Notes under the pieces: generated by a model
Database searches by the model: none
Seen by the model: the letters and a program-made list of their open reading frames with translations, nothing else
Told to the model about the DNA's origin: nothing
Shown: piece after piece, positions 9,005-16,918 of the stretch
Position numbering within the stretch: the stretch's first letter is position 1
Layout of the letters: each line of letters starts with the position of its first letter
DNA from: Thiobacillus denitrificans ATCC 25259
Lineage (GTDB): Bacteria; Pseudomonadota; Gammaproteobacteria; Burkholderiales; Thiobacillaceae
DNA length: 64,000 nt
Assembly: GCF_000012745.1 (NCBI RefSeq)
Contig: NC_007404.1
Coordinates: 2,728,001-2,792,000 of the forward strand
Direction of reading: 5' to 3'
Program-made: the position numbers and the translations under genes

Positions 9005-9431
9005 CCGGGTGTTGCGGCAGGCGGGCGGAGTCGCCTTCGCACTACTCCTGGCTGGCGCCGCCGACGCGGGCGGCGATTCGGCAACGCTGCGCGTCGGTCC
9101 CCACGTCTTCGAGGTCGAGGTCGCGGCGACGCCGCGCGCGCGCCAGCGCGGGCTCATGGGCCGCACCCACCTCGCCGCCGACCGCGGCATGCTGTTCGTC
9201 TTCGAACAGCCGGGCCGGCATTGTTTCTGGATGCGCGACACGCCACTGCCGCTGTCGATCGCGTTCATCGACGCGGCCGGGCGCATCGCGAACCTGGCCG
9301 ACATGGCGCCGCGCAGCGAGACGCCGCATTGCCCCAAGCGCGAGGTGCGCTACGCGCTCGAAGTCCGCCAGGGCGAATTCCGACGTCGCGGCATCCAGCC
9401 GCAAATGCGAGTCGACGGCCTGCCACGCTGA
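8994..9431 (+). CDS. DUF192 family exported protein
   Basis: A 145-residue protein with a short signal-like N terminus and a DUF192 domain: ARQRGLMGRTHLAADRGMLFVFEQPGRHCFWMRDTPLPLSIAFID is diagnostic. The biochemical role of the family is unknown. Translation starts inside the end of purK (11-bp overlap), so it is cotranscribed with the purine genes, though the link may be only positional. Convergent with the DUF3108 pair. Confidence 0.8.
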   Translation: MRSSRVLRQAGGVAFALLLAGAADAGGDSATLRVGPHVFEVEVAATPRARQRGLMGRTHLAADRGMLFVFEQPGRHCFWMRDTPLPLSIAFIDAAGRIANLADMAPRSETPHCPKREVRYALEVRQGEFRRRGIQPQMRVDGLPR

Positions 9432-9437
9432 CGCCGT

Positions 9438-10496
9438 TCAGGGCGCGATGGCCTGAATCTGCAGTTCGATCATGTTGCCCGCCTCGTCCTGCCTGAGCAG
9501 ACGCACGGGCAGATAGTGGCGGTCGATCGCGAGCCACGCCTCGAAACGCCCGTCGGCCTCGCCGACCCGTTCGAGGTGCAGCGTGCGCAGCGGGCCGAGC
9601 GCCGTGTCGAGCACGACCTCACCGCGCGATGCATAGCGGTATTCGCGCAGCTTCTTGCCGTTGAACACGGTGTAGCTCAATGGGCCGCCGCTTGCCGGGA
9701 CGTCGAGCGCGAGCTGGAAAAACAGGCTCAGCGCGTCCTGCGGCGACGTGCTGTAGCTGAAGTGGCGCGGGGCGCCGCGCACCGGCAGCAGGGTCAGCTG
9801 CTGCGCATCGAAGCGCGCGCTGCTGCGCCTGTCACCGCGCTGATCCCAGAATTCCTCGGGCTGCAGGCCTTGCGCGGTCAGCCGCCCCCGGCTCATCTGC
9901 ACGAACCGGCCACGGTAGAAGATGCCGGCCAAGCCGCTCGCCTCGGCGACGCTCGACAGGGTGTAGCGCTCGCCTTCGTTGACCCACAGCAGGCTCTGCT
10001 TCCCCGAGGCGATCCCGTAGCGCACGTCGAAACGCAGTTCGAGCCGCGACGGCAGGACACGCGCGGCCAGGGCCGGGGCCGTCTGGGCTTCCGGGGGCGG
10101 CGGTGCGGAAGTCTCGTCGGGCACGGCCACGTCCGGCAGCGTCGCGTGCCGGGCGGTCTCGTCGAGCGCGGGCGCGGCGGAAGGCGGCACCGCGAAGGCC
10201 TCGTCGTTGACGCTCTCGGCAGCCGCGATCTCCTCAGCCGCGGGCGCGGCGCGCTCGACAGGCGGACGGCTGACCTCGGGCGCTGGCACCGGCGGCGCGG
10301 GAACGACCGATGCAGACACGACGCGGGCGGCGGGCGCCGCAGGCGGCGCCACACTGCGCAGTTCGACTTCGAGCGCAGGCAGCGGCGGCGGAGCTTGCCA
10401 CGGCGAATGCGTCACGCCGACCGTGCCCACCAGACTCGCGTGCAGCAGCAGCGAGCCGGCCAGCGCGAGCCCGGCGCGCACGCGCGAGCGGATCAT
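9438..10496 (-). CDS. DUF3108 domain protein with proline/alanine-rich linker
   Basis: A 352-residue protein. An N-terminal membrane anchor (VRAGLALAGSLLLHASLVGTVGV) is followed by about 110 residues of low-complexity Pro/Ala/Val/Glu sequence and then a DUF3108 domain (LELRFDVRYGIASGKQSLLWVNEGERYTLSSVAEASGLAGIFY). The layout resembles TonB-like anchored proteins spanning the periplasm, but no TonB C-terminal domain is present. It begins 2 bases after the stop of the second DUF3108 gene, making a tandem pair with different N termini. Function not known. Confidence 0.7.
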   Translation of the reverse strand: MIRSRVRAGLALAGSLLLHASLVGTVGVTHSPWQAPPPLPALEVELRSVAPPAAPAARVVSASVVPAPPVPAPEVSRPPVERAAPAAEEIAAAESVNDEAFAVPPSAAPALDETARHATLPDVAVPDETSAPPPPEAQTAPALAARVLPSRLELRFDVRYGIASGKQSLLWVNEGERYTLSSVAEASGLAGIFYRGRFVQMSRGRLTAQGLQPEEFWDQRGDRRSSARFDAQQLTLLPVRGAPRHFSYSTSPQDALSLFFQLALDVPASGGPLSYTVFNGKKLREYRYASRGEVVLDTALGPLRTLHLERVGEADGRFEAWLAIDRHYLPVRLLRQDEAGNMIELQIQAIAP

Positions 10497-10497
10497 C

Positions 10498-11196
10498 CTA
10501 GCCCTTGACGTTCGCGCTCACGAGCCGCTGCTCGAGCGTGACACCGTCTTCCGTCACGCGGATCTGGATCGGCAGATTGGCGCGCCCGGGCGCGACCCAG
10601 ACCGTGATCGCCTTCTCGTCGGGCTTTCGCGTGATGCGCTGGTATTGCTGGGTCGCCAGGGCGCCGAGGGGGGTTTCGAGCGTCTCGCCGGGCTTGCGCA
10701 GATAGCGGTACTCGTTGAGGTCGCGCCCGCTCACGACCTGCAGCCGGTAGTCGGCCGCCATGCGCGGGGCGAACATGAATTGATAGAGCTGCGACAACTG
10801 GTCCTGCGCGCCGCTGCGCAGGCCGTCGACCTGCCGCGATTCCCCCTTGTAGCGGTAGGCGATGCGGTGCTGCTTCCAGTCGAGACGCGCGGTCGCGAGC
10901 TTGTGCGGCGCGTCGCTGCGCGCGTGTTCGAACTTCTCGGGGCGCAAACCCTGGCGCGTCACCGTCCCCGTGCTTTCGAGCCGGATCGTGCCGGGCCACA
11001 GGATCTGCAGCGCGCCGCGGGCGCGGGTCTCGCTCGTCAGCGTGTAGCGGTCGCCACTGCGGGTGAAGGTGTCGGTGACCTCGCCGAGCTTCTGGCCATT
11101 CCGATAAAGATCGTAGACGAGGCTCATCTGCTGCGGCGGCGCGGCGTGGACGGCGGCGGTGAGGAGGCTCGCGACAAACAGAAACGCTTTGATCAT
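10498..11196 (-). CDS. DUF3108 domain periplasmic protein
   Basis: A 232-residue protein starting MIKAFLFVASLLTAAVHA, a clear signal peptide, followed by a DUF3108 domain (MSLVYDLYRNGQKLGEVTDTFTRSGDRYTLTSETRARGAL). It shares the domain pattern with the next gene, suggesting an old duplication. An upstream in-frame ATG at 11211 would only add MPELT before the signal. It lies directly downstream of purN, a common neighbourhood in betaproteobacteria. No enzymatic motif seen. Confidence 0.75.
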   Translation of the reverse strand: MIKAFLFVASLLTAAVHAAPPQQMSLVYDLYRNGQKLGEVTDTFTRSGDRYTLTSETRARGALQILWPGTIRLESTGTVTRQGLRPEKFEHARSDAPHKLATARLDWKQHRIAYRYKGESRQVDGLRSGAQDQLSQLYQFMFAPRMAADYRLQVVSGRDLNEYRYLRKPGETLETPLGALATQQYQRITRKPDEKAITVWVAPGRANLPIQIRVTEDGVTLEQRLVSANVKG

Positions 11197-11242
11197 GGTC
11201 AACTCCGGCAATGGCAGGGATGCGTACGCTGCCGGGCGCAGA

Positions 11243-11884
11243 TCACGCCTTCTGGTCTGCGCTCGCCAACACGGACTGTGACGCCGGATCGCCGCGCAAG
11301 TTTACGCGCCCGTCCTCGATCGCGAGCCGTCCCTCGGCGAACCAGCGGACGGCCTCGGGGTAGATGCGATGCTCCTGCTGCAATACGCGCGCGCCGAGGA
11401 TCTCCGGTGTGTCGTCGGCGCGCACCGGCACCGCGGCCTGGATCACGATCGGCCCGTGGTCGAGATCGGCCGTGACGAAATGCACCGTGCAGCCGTGCAC
11501 CTTGACGCCTTCGGCGAGCGCGCGCTCGTGCGTTTTCAGGCCCGGGAACATCGGCAGCAGCGAGGGATGGATGTTGAGCAGCCGGCCTTCGAAGCGGGCG
11601 ATGAAGGCCGGGCTCAGGATGCGCATGTAGCCCGCGAGCACGACGAGGGCGGGGCGGTGGCGCTCGATTTCCTCGGCCAGCAGGCGATCGAAGCTTTCGC
11701 GGTCGGCATGCGCACGGTGGTCGAGCGCGCAGACCGCAATGCCGCGGTCACGCGCGTAGGCGAGCCCCGCGGCGTCGGGGCGGTTGCTGATGACGGCCGC
11801 GATCGTGATCGGCAGTCCGGCCTCGGCGATCGCGCGGAAGTTGCTGCCGCGCCCCGACAACAGGACGACGACGCGGCAACTCAC
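11243..11884 (-). CDS. purN: Phosphoribosylglycinamide formyltransferase PurN
   Basis: 213 residues. The GTG start at 11884 sits in a GTGA overlap with the purM stop, so translation is coupled. Folate enzyme motifs are complete: [47 protein letters not shown] with the catalytic Asn-His, and [19 protein letters not shown] with the catalytic Asp. It transfers a formyl group from 10-formyl-THF to GAR. The longer upstream frame is antisense to purM's C terminus and was discarded. Confidence 0.95.
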   Translation of the reverse strand: MSCRVVVLLSGRGSNFRAIAEAGLPITIAAVISNRPDAAGLAYARDRGIAVCALDHRAHADRESFDRLLAEEIERHRPALVVLAGYMRILSPAFIARFEGRLLNIHPSLLPMFPGLKTHERALAEGVKVHGCTVHFVTADLDHGPIVIQAAVPVRADDTPEILGARVLQQEHRIYPEAVRWFAEGRLAIEDGRVNLRGDPASQSVLASADQKA

Positions 11885-12927
11885 GAATACAGGACCTGCT
11901 CCGCCCCGGCGGGCCGCGCCACGATCTCGCCGATCTGCCACACGGTTTCGCCGCTCGCCTGCAGGTGCGCGACCGCGGACTGCGCGTCGGCGGCTGCAAC
12001 GACGACACACATGCCGATGCCGCAGTTGAAGGTGCGCAGCATTTCGCCGGGCTCGACGTTGCCGGCCTGCTGCAGCCAGTCGAAGAGCGGCGGGCGCGTC
12101 CAGCTGCTCGCGTCGATGCGCGCAGCGACGCCGTCGGGAAGGCAGCGCGGCAGGTTGCCGGTGATGCCGCCGCCGGTGATGTGCGCCATGCCCTTGACCG
12201 CGAGCGCCTGCATCAGGCTCAGGAGCGGTTTCACGTAAATGCGCGTCGGGGCCATCACGGCGTCGGCGAACGGTCGGCCGTGGAAATCGGAATCGAGGGC
12301 GATGCCGCTCAGTTCGATCAGCTTGCGGACCAGCGAATAGCCGTTGGAGTGGGCGCCGGACGAGGCAAGGCCGAGCACCACGTCGCCGGCTGCGACCGCC
12401 TGGCCGCCGATGACCTTGGACTTCTCGACGACGCCGACGGCGAAGCCGGCGAGGTCGTATTCACCGTCGGCGTACATGCCGGGCATCTCGGCCGTCTCGC
12501 CGCCGATCAGCGCGCAGCCGGCCTGCTCGCAGCCGGTGGCGATGCCGCTGATGACCGCTTCCGCGGTATCGAGCGCGAGTTTGCCGGTGGCGAAATAGTC
12601 GAGGAAGAACAAGGGCTCGGCGCCCTGCACGAGAATGTCGTTGACGCTCATCGCGACGAGATCGATGCCGATCGTGTCGTGGCGGTTCAGTTCGAACGCG
12701 AGCTTGAGCTTGGTGCCGACGCCGTCCGTGCCGGAGACCAGCACGGGCTCCTGGTATTTCCTCGAAATCTCGACCAGGGCGCCGAATCCGCCGATGCCGG
12801 CGAGCACTTCCGGACGCATCGTGCGTTTGGCGAGCGGCTTGATGCGCTCGACCAGCGCGTCGCCCGCGTCGATGTCGACGCCGGCATCTTTGTAGGAAAT
12901 GGATGACAACGTGGGCTCCAGCTGCAA
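11881..12927 (-). CDS. purM: Phosphoribosylformylglycinamidine cyclo-ligase PurM
   Basis: 348 residues. Typical AIR synthetase sequence: [25 protein letters not shown] at the N terminus, [68 protein letters not shown] and [16 protein letters not shown]. It closes the imidazole ring to give AIR. Upstream half of a purM-purN operon; it diverges from the AI-2E/purC frame, and the two start regions overlap near 12903-12951, leaving little room for separate promoters. Confidence 0.96.
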   Translation of the reverse strand: MQLEPTLSSISYKDAGVDIDAGDALVERIKPLAKRTMRPEVLAGIGGFGALVEISRKYQEPVLVSGTDGVGTKLKLAFELNRHDTIGIDLVAMSVNDILVQGAEPLFFLDYFATGKLALDTAEAVISGIATGCEQAGCALIGGETAEMPGMYADGEYDLAGFAVGVVEKSKVIGGQAVAAGDVVLGLASSGAHSNGYSLVRKLIELSGIALDSDFHGRPFADAVMAPTRIYVKPLLSLMQALAVKGMAHITGGGITGNLPRCLPDGVAARIDASSWTRPPLFDWLQQAGNVEPGEMLRTFNCGIGMCVVVAAADAQSAVAHLQASGETVWQIGEIVARPAGAEQVLYS

Positions 12928-12950
12928 AAAAGTGCGTTATTTTACCGCCT

Positions 12951-14948
12951 ATGAATACGATCCGCCCGCTCAACATTCCCTGGCTGGCCCTCGGCGCAAC
13001 GCTGCTCGTCGCCGGCCTGCTGATCTATCTGCTCGGGCCGATTCTGACGCCTTTCCTCGCGGGCGCCCTGCTCGCCTACATCTTCGACCCGCTCGTCGAC
13101 CGGCTCGAGGCACGCCGCATCCCGCGCGCCGCCGGCACGGCCATCGTCATCGTGCTCGCGGGACTCATCCTGTTCGGCCTCCTGCTCGTCGCGCTGCCGC
13201 TCTTCCAGGGGCAGTTCGCCGAATTGAGCCAGCGCGTCCCCGCAGGGCTGGACCTGCTGCAGACGCGCTTCCTGCCCTGGGTCGAGCGGACTTTCGGGAT
13301 CGCGGTCAGCCCCCATCTCGACGGACTCAAGGCCTGGCTCACCGAGAAGGCGACGCAGCAGGGGGCGAACTGGCTGCCGCGGCTGCAGACCGGCGCGCTC
13401 GCGATCATCGGCGCGCTGGTCAACCTGCTGCTCATTCCCGTCGTCATGTTTTATCTGCTGAAGGACTGGGACGTCATCGTCGGACGCGTCGCCGCGCTCG
13501 CGCCGCGTCCCTGGCTGCCGGCGGCGCGGCGCATCGGCAGCGCGATGAACGCGGTGGTCGGAGAATTCCTGCGCGGCCAGCTCGCGGTCATGATCACGCT
13601 CTCGGTCTATTACAGCGTGGCGCTGTGGGCGGTCGGGCTCGATTACGCGCTGCCGATCGGCGTTCTGACCGGCGTGCTGTCCTTCGTGCCCTTCCTCGGC
13701 TTCGGCCTCGGCATGGTCCTCGCGCTGCTGGTCGCGCTGCTGCAGTACCCGGACTGGGTCGGCGTCGCCTGGGTCGCCGGGGTCTATCTCGCCGGGCAGG
13801 CGCTCGAAAGCTACGTCGTCACCCCGCGCCTGGTCGGCGAGCGCGTCGGCCTGCATCCGGTCGCGGTGATCTTTGCGCTCGCAGCCTTCGGCCAGTTGTT
13901 CGGCTTCGTCGGCGTCCTGCTCGCGGTGCCGCTCGCCGCGACCCTGCTCGTCGGATTGCGCGAATTGCGCGCCGTCTACCAGGCCAGTAGCTTCTACCGC
14001 GGCGGCTATAATCCCGGCTTTTCCGGTTCCGCCATGCCCGCCATGTCCGCCCCCCTCTCCGGCCAGCCCCTGTTCGAATCGCATATCGCCTCGCTGCCGC
14101 TCATCCACCGCGGCAAGGTGCGCGACATCTACGCGGTGGGCGACGACAAGCTGCTGATCGTCACGACCGACCGCCTGTCGGCGTTCGACGTCGTCATGCC
14201 GACGCCGATCCCGGGCAAGGGTGAGGTGCTGACGCGGGTCTCGGCGTTCTGGTTCGACAAGCTGCGGGCCGTCGTTCCGAACCAGACGCTCGCGATTGCG
14301 CCGGAAGCCGTGGTCGCGGAAGACGAAAAAGACCAGGTCGCGGGGCGCGCGATCGTGGTGCAAAAGCTCAAGGCGCTGCCGATCGAGGCGATCGTGCGCG
14401 GCTACCTCGTGGGTTCAGGATGGAAGGAATACCAGCGGAGCCAGTCGGTCTGCGGCATCGCGCTGCCCGCCGGCCTCATGCAGGCCGACCGCCTGCCCGA
14501 GCCGATCTTCACGCCGTCGACCAAGGCGGCGCTCGGCGCGCACGACGAAAACATCGCGTTCGAACAGATGGCCGAGCGCATCGGCGCCGAGCTCGCCGCC
14601 CAGGTGCGCGACGTCAGCCTTGCGCTCTACCAGGCGGCCGCCGAGTACGCGCGCACGCGCGGCATCATCATCGCCGACACCAAATTCGAATTCGGCCTCG
14701 ACGCGGCAGGCCAGCTGATGTGGATCGACGAGGCACTGACCCCGGATTCGTCGCGCTTCTGGCCCGCCGACCAGTACCGTCCGGGCAGCAATCCCCCGAG
14801 CTTCGACAAACAGTTCGTGCGCGACTGGCTCGAAGCGAGCGGATGGAACAAGCAAGCCCCGGGGCCGGCGCTGCCGGCCGACATCGTCGCGCGGACGAGC
14901 GAGAAATACCGCGAGGCGATGGTCCGCCTGCTCGGCGACGCTATTTGA
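12951..14948 (+). CDS. AI-2E family transporter (PerM-like) in continuous frame with PurC
   Basis: Starting at [19 protein letters not shown], roughly 350 residues form an AI-2E/PerM permease: paired N-terminal helices, a long soluble loop, and the C-terminal helices with [30 protein letters not shown] and [29 protein letters not shown]. After [13 protein letters not shown], where homologues normally end, there is no stop; the frame passes through [13 protein letters not shown] straight into SAICAR synthetase and stops at 14948 (665 codons). The product may be a membrane-tethered fusion, or two proteins using the internal purC start. A sequencing error at the junction cannot be excluded. Confidence 0.75.
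   Translation: MNTIRPLNIPWLALGATLLVAGLLIYLLGPILTPFLAGALLAYIFDPLVDRLEARRIPRAAGTAIVIVLAGLILFGLLLVALPLFQGQFAELSQRVPAGLDLLQTRFLPWVERTFGIAVSPHLDGLKAWLTEKATQQGANWLPRLQTGALAIIGALVNLLLIPVVMFYLLKDWDVIVGRVAALAPRPWLPAARRIGSAMNAVVGEFLRGQLAVMITLSVYYSVALWAVGLDYALPIGVLTGVLSFVPFLGFGLGMVLALLVALLQYPDWVGVAWVAGVYLAGQALESYVVTPRLVGERVGLHPVAVIFALAAFGQLFGFVGVLLAVPLAATLLVGLRELRAVYQASSFYRGGYNPGFSGSAMPAMSAPLSGQPLFESHIASLPLIHRGKVRDIYAVGDDKLLIVTTDRLSAFDVVMPTPIPGKGEVLTRVSAFWFDKLRAVVPNQTLAIAPEAVVAEDEKDQVAGRAIVVQKLKALPIEAIVRGYLVGSGWKEYQRSQSVCGIALPAGLMQADRLPEPIFTPSTKAALGAHDENIAFEQMAERIGAELAAQVRDVSLALYQAAAEYARTRGIIIADTKFEFGLDAAGQLMWIDEALTPDSSRFWPADQYRPGSNPPSFDKQFVRDWLEASGWNKQAPGPALPADIVARTSEKYREAMVRLLGDAI
14006..14011 (+). 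promoter_or_regulatory. TATAAT box inside the AI-2E/purC junction
   Basis: A perfect -10 hexamer 22 bases before the first internal purC ATG (14034). No good -35 lies 16-18 bp upstream. It suggests purC can be transcribed independently of the permease portion. Confidence 0.4.
14034..14948 (+). CDS. purC: SAICAR synthetase PurC (internal start within fused frame)
   Basis: About 304 residues from the ATG at 14034 (or 301 from 14043). All PurC landmarks are present: [35 protein letters not shown], the [14 protein letters not shown] block, [27 protein letters not shown] and [14 protein letters not shown]. It joins CAIR and aspartate using ATP. The usual family start lies close to these ATGs, supporting internal initiation, but no strong Shine-Dalgarno is visible. 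Its end overlaps the convergent hydrolase gene by 8 bp. Confidence 0.93.
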   Translation: MPAMSAPLSGQPLFESHIASLPLIHRGKVRDIYAVGDDKLLIVTTDRLSAFDVVMPTPIPGKGEVLTRVSAFWFDKLRAVVPNQTLAIAPEAVVAEDEKDQVAGRAIVVQKLKALPIEAIVRGYLVGSGWKEYQRSQSVCGIALPAGLMQADRLPEPIFTPSTKAALGAHDENIAFEQMAERIGAELAAQVRDVSLALYQAAAEYARTRGIIIADTKFEFGLDAAGQLMWIDEALTPDSSRFWPADQYRPGSNPPSFDKQFVRDWLEASGWNKQAPGPALPADIVARTSEKYREAMVRLLGDAI

Positions 14949-15693
14949 GCGTCGCGTCGAGGAATTCGGCGACCGCCGCGACCATCGCCGCTTCGTGGCC
15001 GCTGAAGAAATGGTCGCTGCGCGGCACGACGACCTGCCGCGACGCCTTGTTCGCGAGGCTCTGCTTGCGTTTGGCGGCGTTTCCGAGCACCGGCGGCAGG
15101 TCGTTCTCGCCGTAGAGGTCGAGGATCGGCAGCCGCACGGCCGCGTAGTCGTCGTCGGGAATCCCGAGGCTCGCCCAGGCCTTGACCGCCGGGTCCGGTT
15201 TGCCGGCGAAATACACCTGGCTCATGCGCGACCCCATGCTGTGCGACACGATCGCGATCTCACCGTAGCCCTTCGCCTTGAGGAAGGCGACCGCCTCGGC
15301 GATGCGCTCGGCCGCTTCGGGAAAGGTCGGCGGGTAGGCCTCGGCCTTGGCATCGGCCGCGAGAACCGGCATCTGGATCGACAGCGATGCGAAGCCGCGA
15401 TCGGCCAGGTCGGTGCGCAGCGTGCCGATCAGGCCCCAGTCCGGATGAATGCCGAGGCCGTGGACGACGACGACGGCTTTGCCGCTGTCGCTCGGCGTGA
15501 ACAGGGCGAGAAACTTGCGATGGCCGCGCGGCGTCTGCAGATAGACCGGATCGCCGACGACCAGACCGGGGAGGATTTCGTCGGCCCATTTCTTCTCGCG
15601 GGCGTAGTCGGCGACCTCAGACCCGGCAACCGCCTGGGCGGTGACGAGTGCGGCCCAGAGCAGAACGGCCGCGCGTAGCAGGTTTTTCTTCAT
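14941..15693 (-). CDS. Exported alpha/beta-hydrolase (DUF3530-like)
   Basis: A 250-residue protein with a signal peptide ([22 protein letters not shown]) and an alpha/beta hydrolase fold: [22 protein letters not shown] (oxyanion region), [10 protein letters not shown] with the probable nucleophile Ser in an SHSMG elbow, [12 protein letters not shown] with an Asp, and SDHFFSGHE with the terminal His. DUF3530 proteins are of unknown substrate. Convergent with and slightly overlapping purC; divergent from rpfG. Confidence 0.72.
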   Translation of the reverse strand: MKKNLLRAAVLLWAALVTAQAVAGSEVADYAREKKWADEILPGLVVGDPVYLQTPRGHRKFLALFTPSDSGKAVVVVHGLGIHPDWGLIGTLRTDLADRGFASLSIQMPVLAADAKAEAYPPTFPEAAERIAEAVAFLKAKGYGEIAIVSHSMGSRMSQVYFAGKPDPAVKAWASLGIPDDDYAAVRLPILDLYGENDLPPVLGNAAKRKQSLANKASRQVVVPRSDHFFSGHEAAMVAAVAEFLDATLK

Positions 15694-15780
15694 GTCGGTC
15701 CCTCGTAGCGTTAAAGTTCACAATCAGGTTTTCCGCTAATTTACCGCAACCGTGGTCCTTACAATCGTCTCAAGTTCGAG

Positions 15781-16911
15781 GTGGCAAACGTGATCGCCAA
15801 ACCCCTGCGTATCGTGCCTTCTGCGGCCCCCGCCTCGCCGGAGCGGCACGGTCGCCCGCGCGGCGGGGCGCGTGTGATGATCGTCGACGACCGCGGGACC
15901 GCGCGCAGCCTGCTCGAAGGCCTGGCACGCACGCTCGAGCCCGGCGTCATCGTTCAGAGCTACGCGGACCCCTTCGAGGCGCTCGCGCAGATGCAGCTCG
16001 CGACGCCCGACCTCATCATCACCGACTACCGCATGCCCGGCATGGACGGCATCGAGTTCACGCGCAGGATCCGCGCCGAGCGCCGCCTGACCGACGTGCC
16101 GGTCGTCATCGTCACGGTCGTCGAAGACCGCCAGATCCGCTACCAGGCGCTCGAAAACGGCGCGACCGACTTTCTCACCCGGCCGATCGACCCGCAGGAA
16201 TGCCGCGCCCGCTGCCTCAACCTGCTCGCCCTGCGGCGCAGCCAGAAGGCGATCGCCGATCGCGCGATGTGGCTCGAGGAACAGGTCATGCAGGCGACGC
16301 GCGAGGTGCGGACGCGCGAACGCGAGACGCTGATGAAACTCGCGAAGGCCGGCGAATACCGCGACCAGGAAACCGGCAACCACATCGTCAGGATGGCGAA
16401 ATACGCCCGACTCATCGCCGAGGAACTCAAGCTCAGCGCGATGGAATGCGACGAGATCGAAGCCGCGGCGCCGATGCACGACATCGGCAAGATCGGCATC
16501 CCTGACGTGATCCTGCTCAAGCCCGGCCGGCACACGCCCGACGAGCAGCAGATCATGCGCCGCCACCCGCAGCTCGGTCACGAAATCCTCGCCGGCAGCC
16601 CCTCGCGCTACCTGCAGATGGGCGCGATCATCGCCCTCGGCCACCACGAGAAATTCGACGGCACCGGCTATCCGCAAGGTCTCGCCGGCGAAGACATCCC
16701 GCTCCCGGCCCGCATCGTCGCGGTCGCCGACGTCTTCGACGCACTCACCTCGGATCGCCCCTACAAGCGCGCCTGGTCGTTCCAGGACGCCTTGCAGTTC
16801 ATCCGCTCGGAAAGCGGTCGCCACTTCGACCCGGCCTGCGTGCGCGCCTTCGAGCGGCGCATCGATGCAGTCGCGGCGATCGCGCGCGAACTCAGCGATC
16901 CGCAGTCCTAA
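15781..16911 (+). CDS. rpfG: RpfG-type response regulator with HD-GYP c-di-GMP phosphodiesterase domain
   Basis: 376 residues from a GTG start. Residues 31-150 form a receiver domain with phospho-acceptor Asp82 (LIITDYRMPGMDG). The output is a full HD-GYP domain: HD at 233-234 in APMHDIGKIGIPD, and GYP at 296-298 in HHEKFDGTGYPQG. Such proteins hydrolyse cyclic di-GMP when phosphorylated by RpfC. The hybrid kinase gene follows 7 bases after the stop and the DSF synthase lies just beyond on the other strand, so the role in DSF signalling is well supported by context. Confidence 0.9.
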   Translation: MANVIAKPLRIVPSAAPASPERHGRPRGGARVMIVDDRGTARSLLEGLARTLEPGVIVQSYADPFEALAQMQLATPDLIITDYRMPGMDGIEFTRRIRAERRLTDVPVVIVTVVEDRQIRYQALENGATDFLTRPIDPQECRARCLNLLALRRSQKAIADRAMWLEEQVMQATREVRTRERETLMKLAKAGEYRDQETGNHIVRMAKYARLIAEELKLSAMECDEIEAAAPMHDIGKIGIPDVILLKPGRHTPDEQQIMRRHPQLGHEILAGSPSRYLQMGAIIALGHHEKFDGTGYPQGLAGEDIPLPARIVAVADVFDALTSDRPYKRAWSFQDALQFIRSESGRHFDPACVRAFERRIDAVAAIARELSDPQS

Positions 16912-16918
16912 GCGGCCC

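Noticed and set aside
12942-14363. 473-codon minus-strand frame over the permease/purC frame
   Set aside because: Antisense shadow rich in Arg, Asp and Gln; no start signals, and the plus strand has clear motifs.
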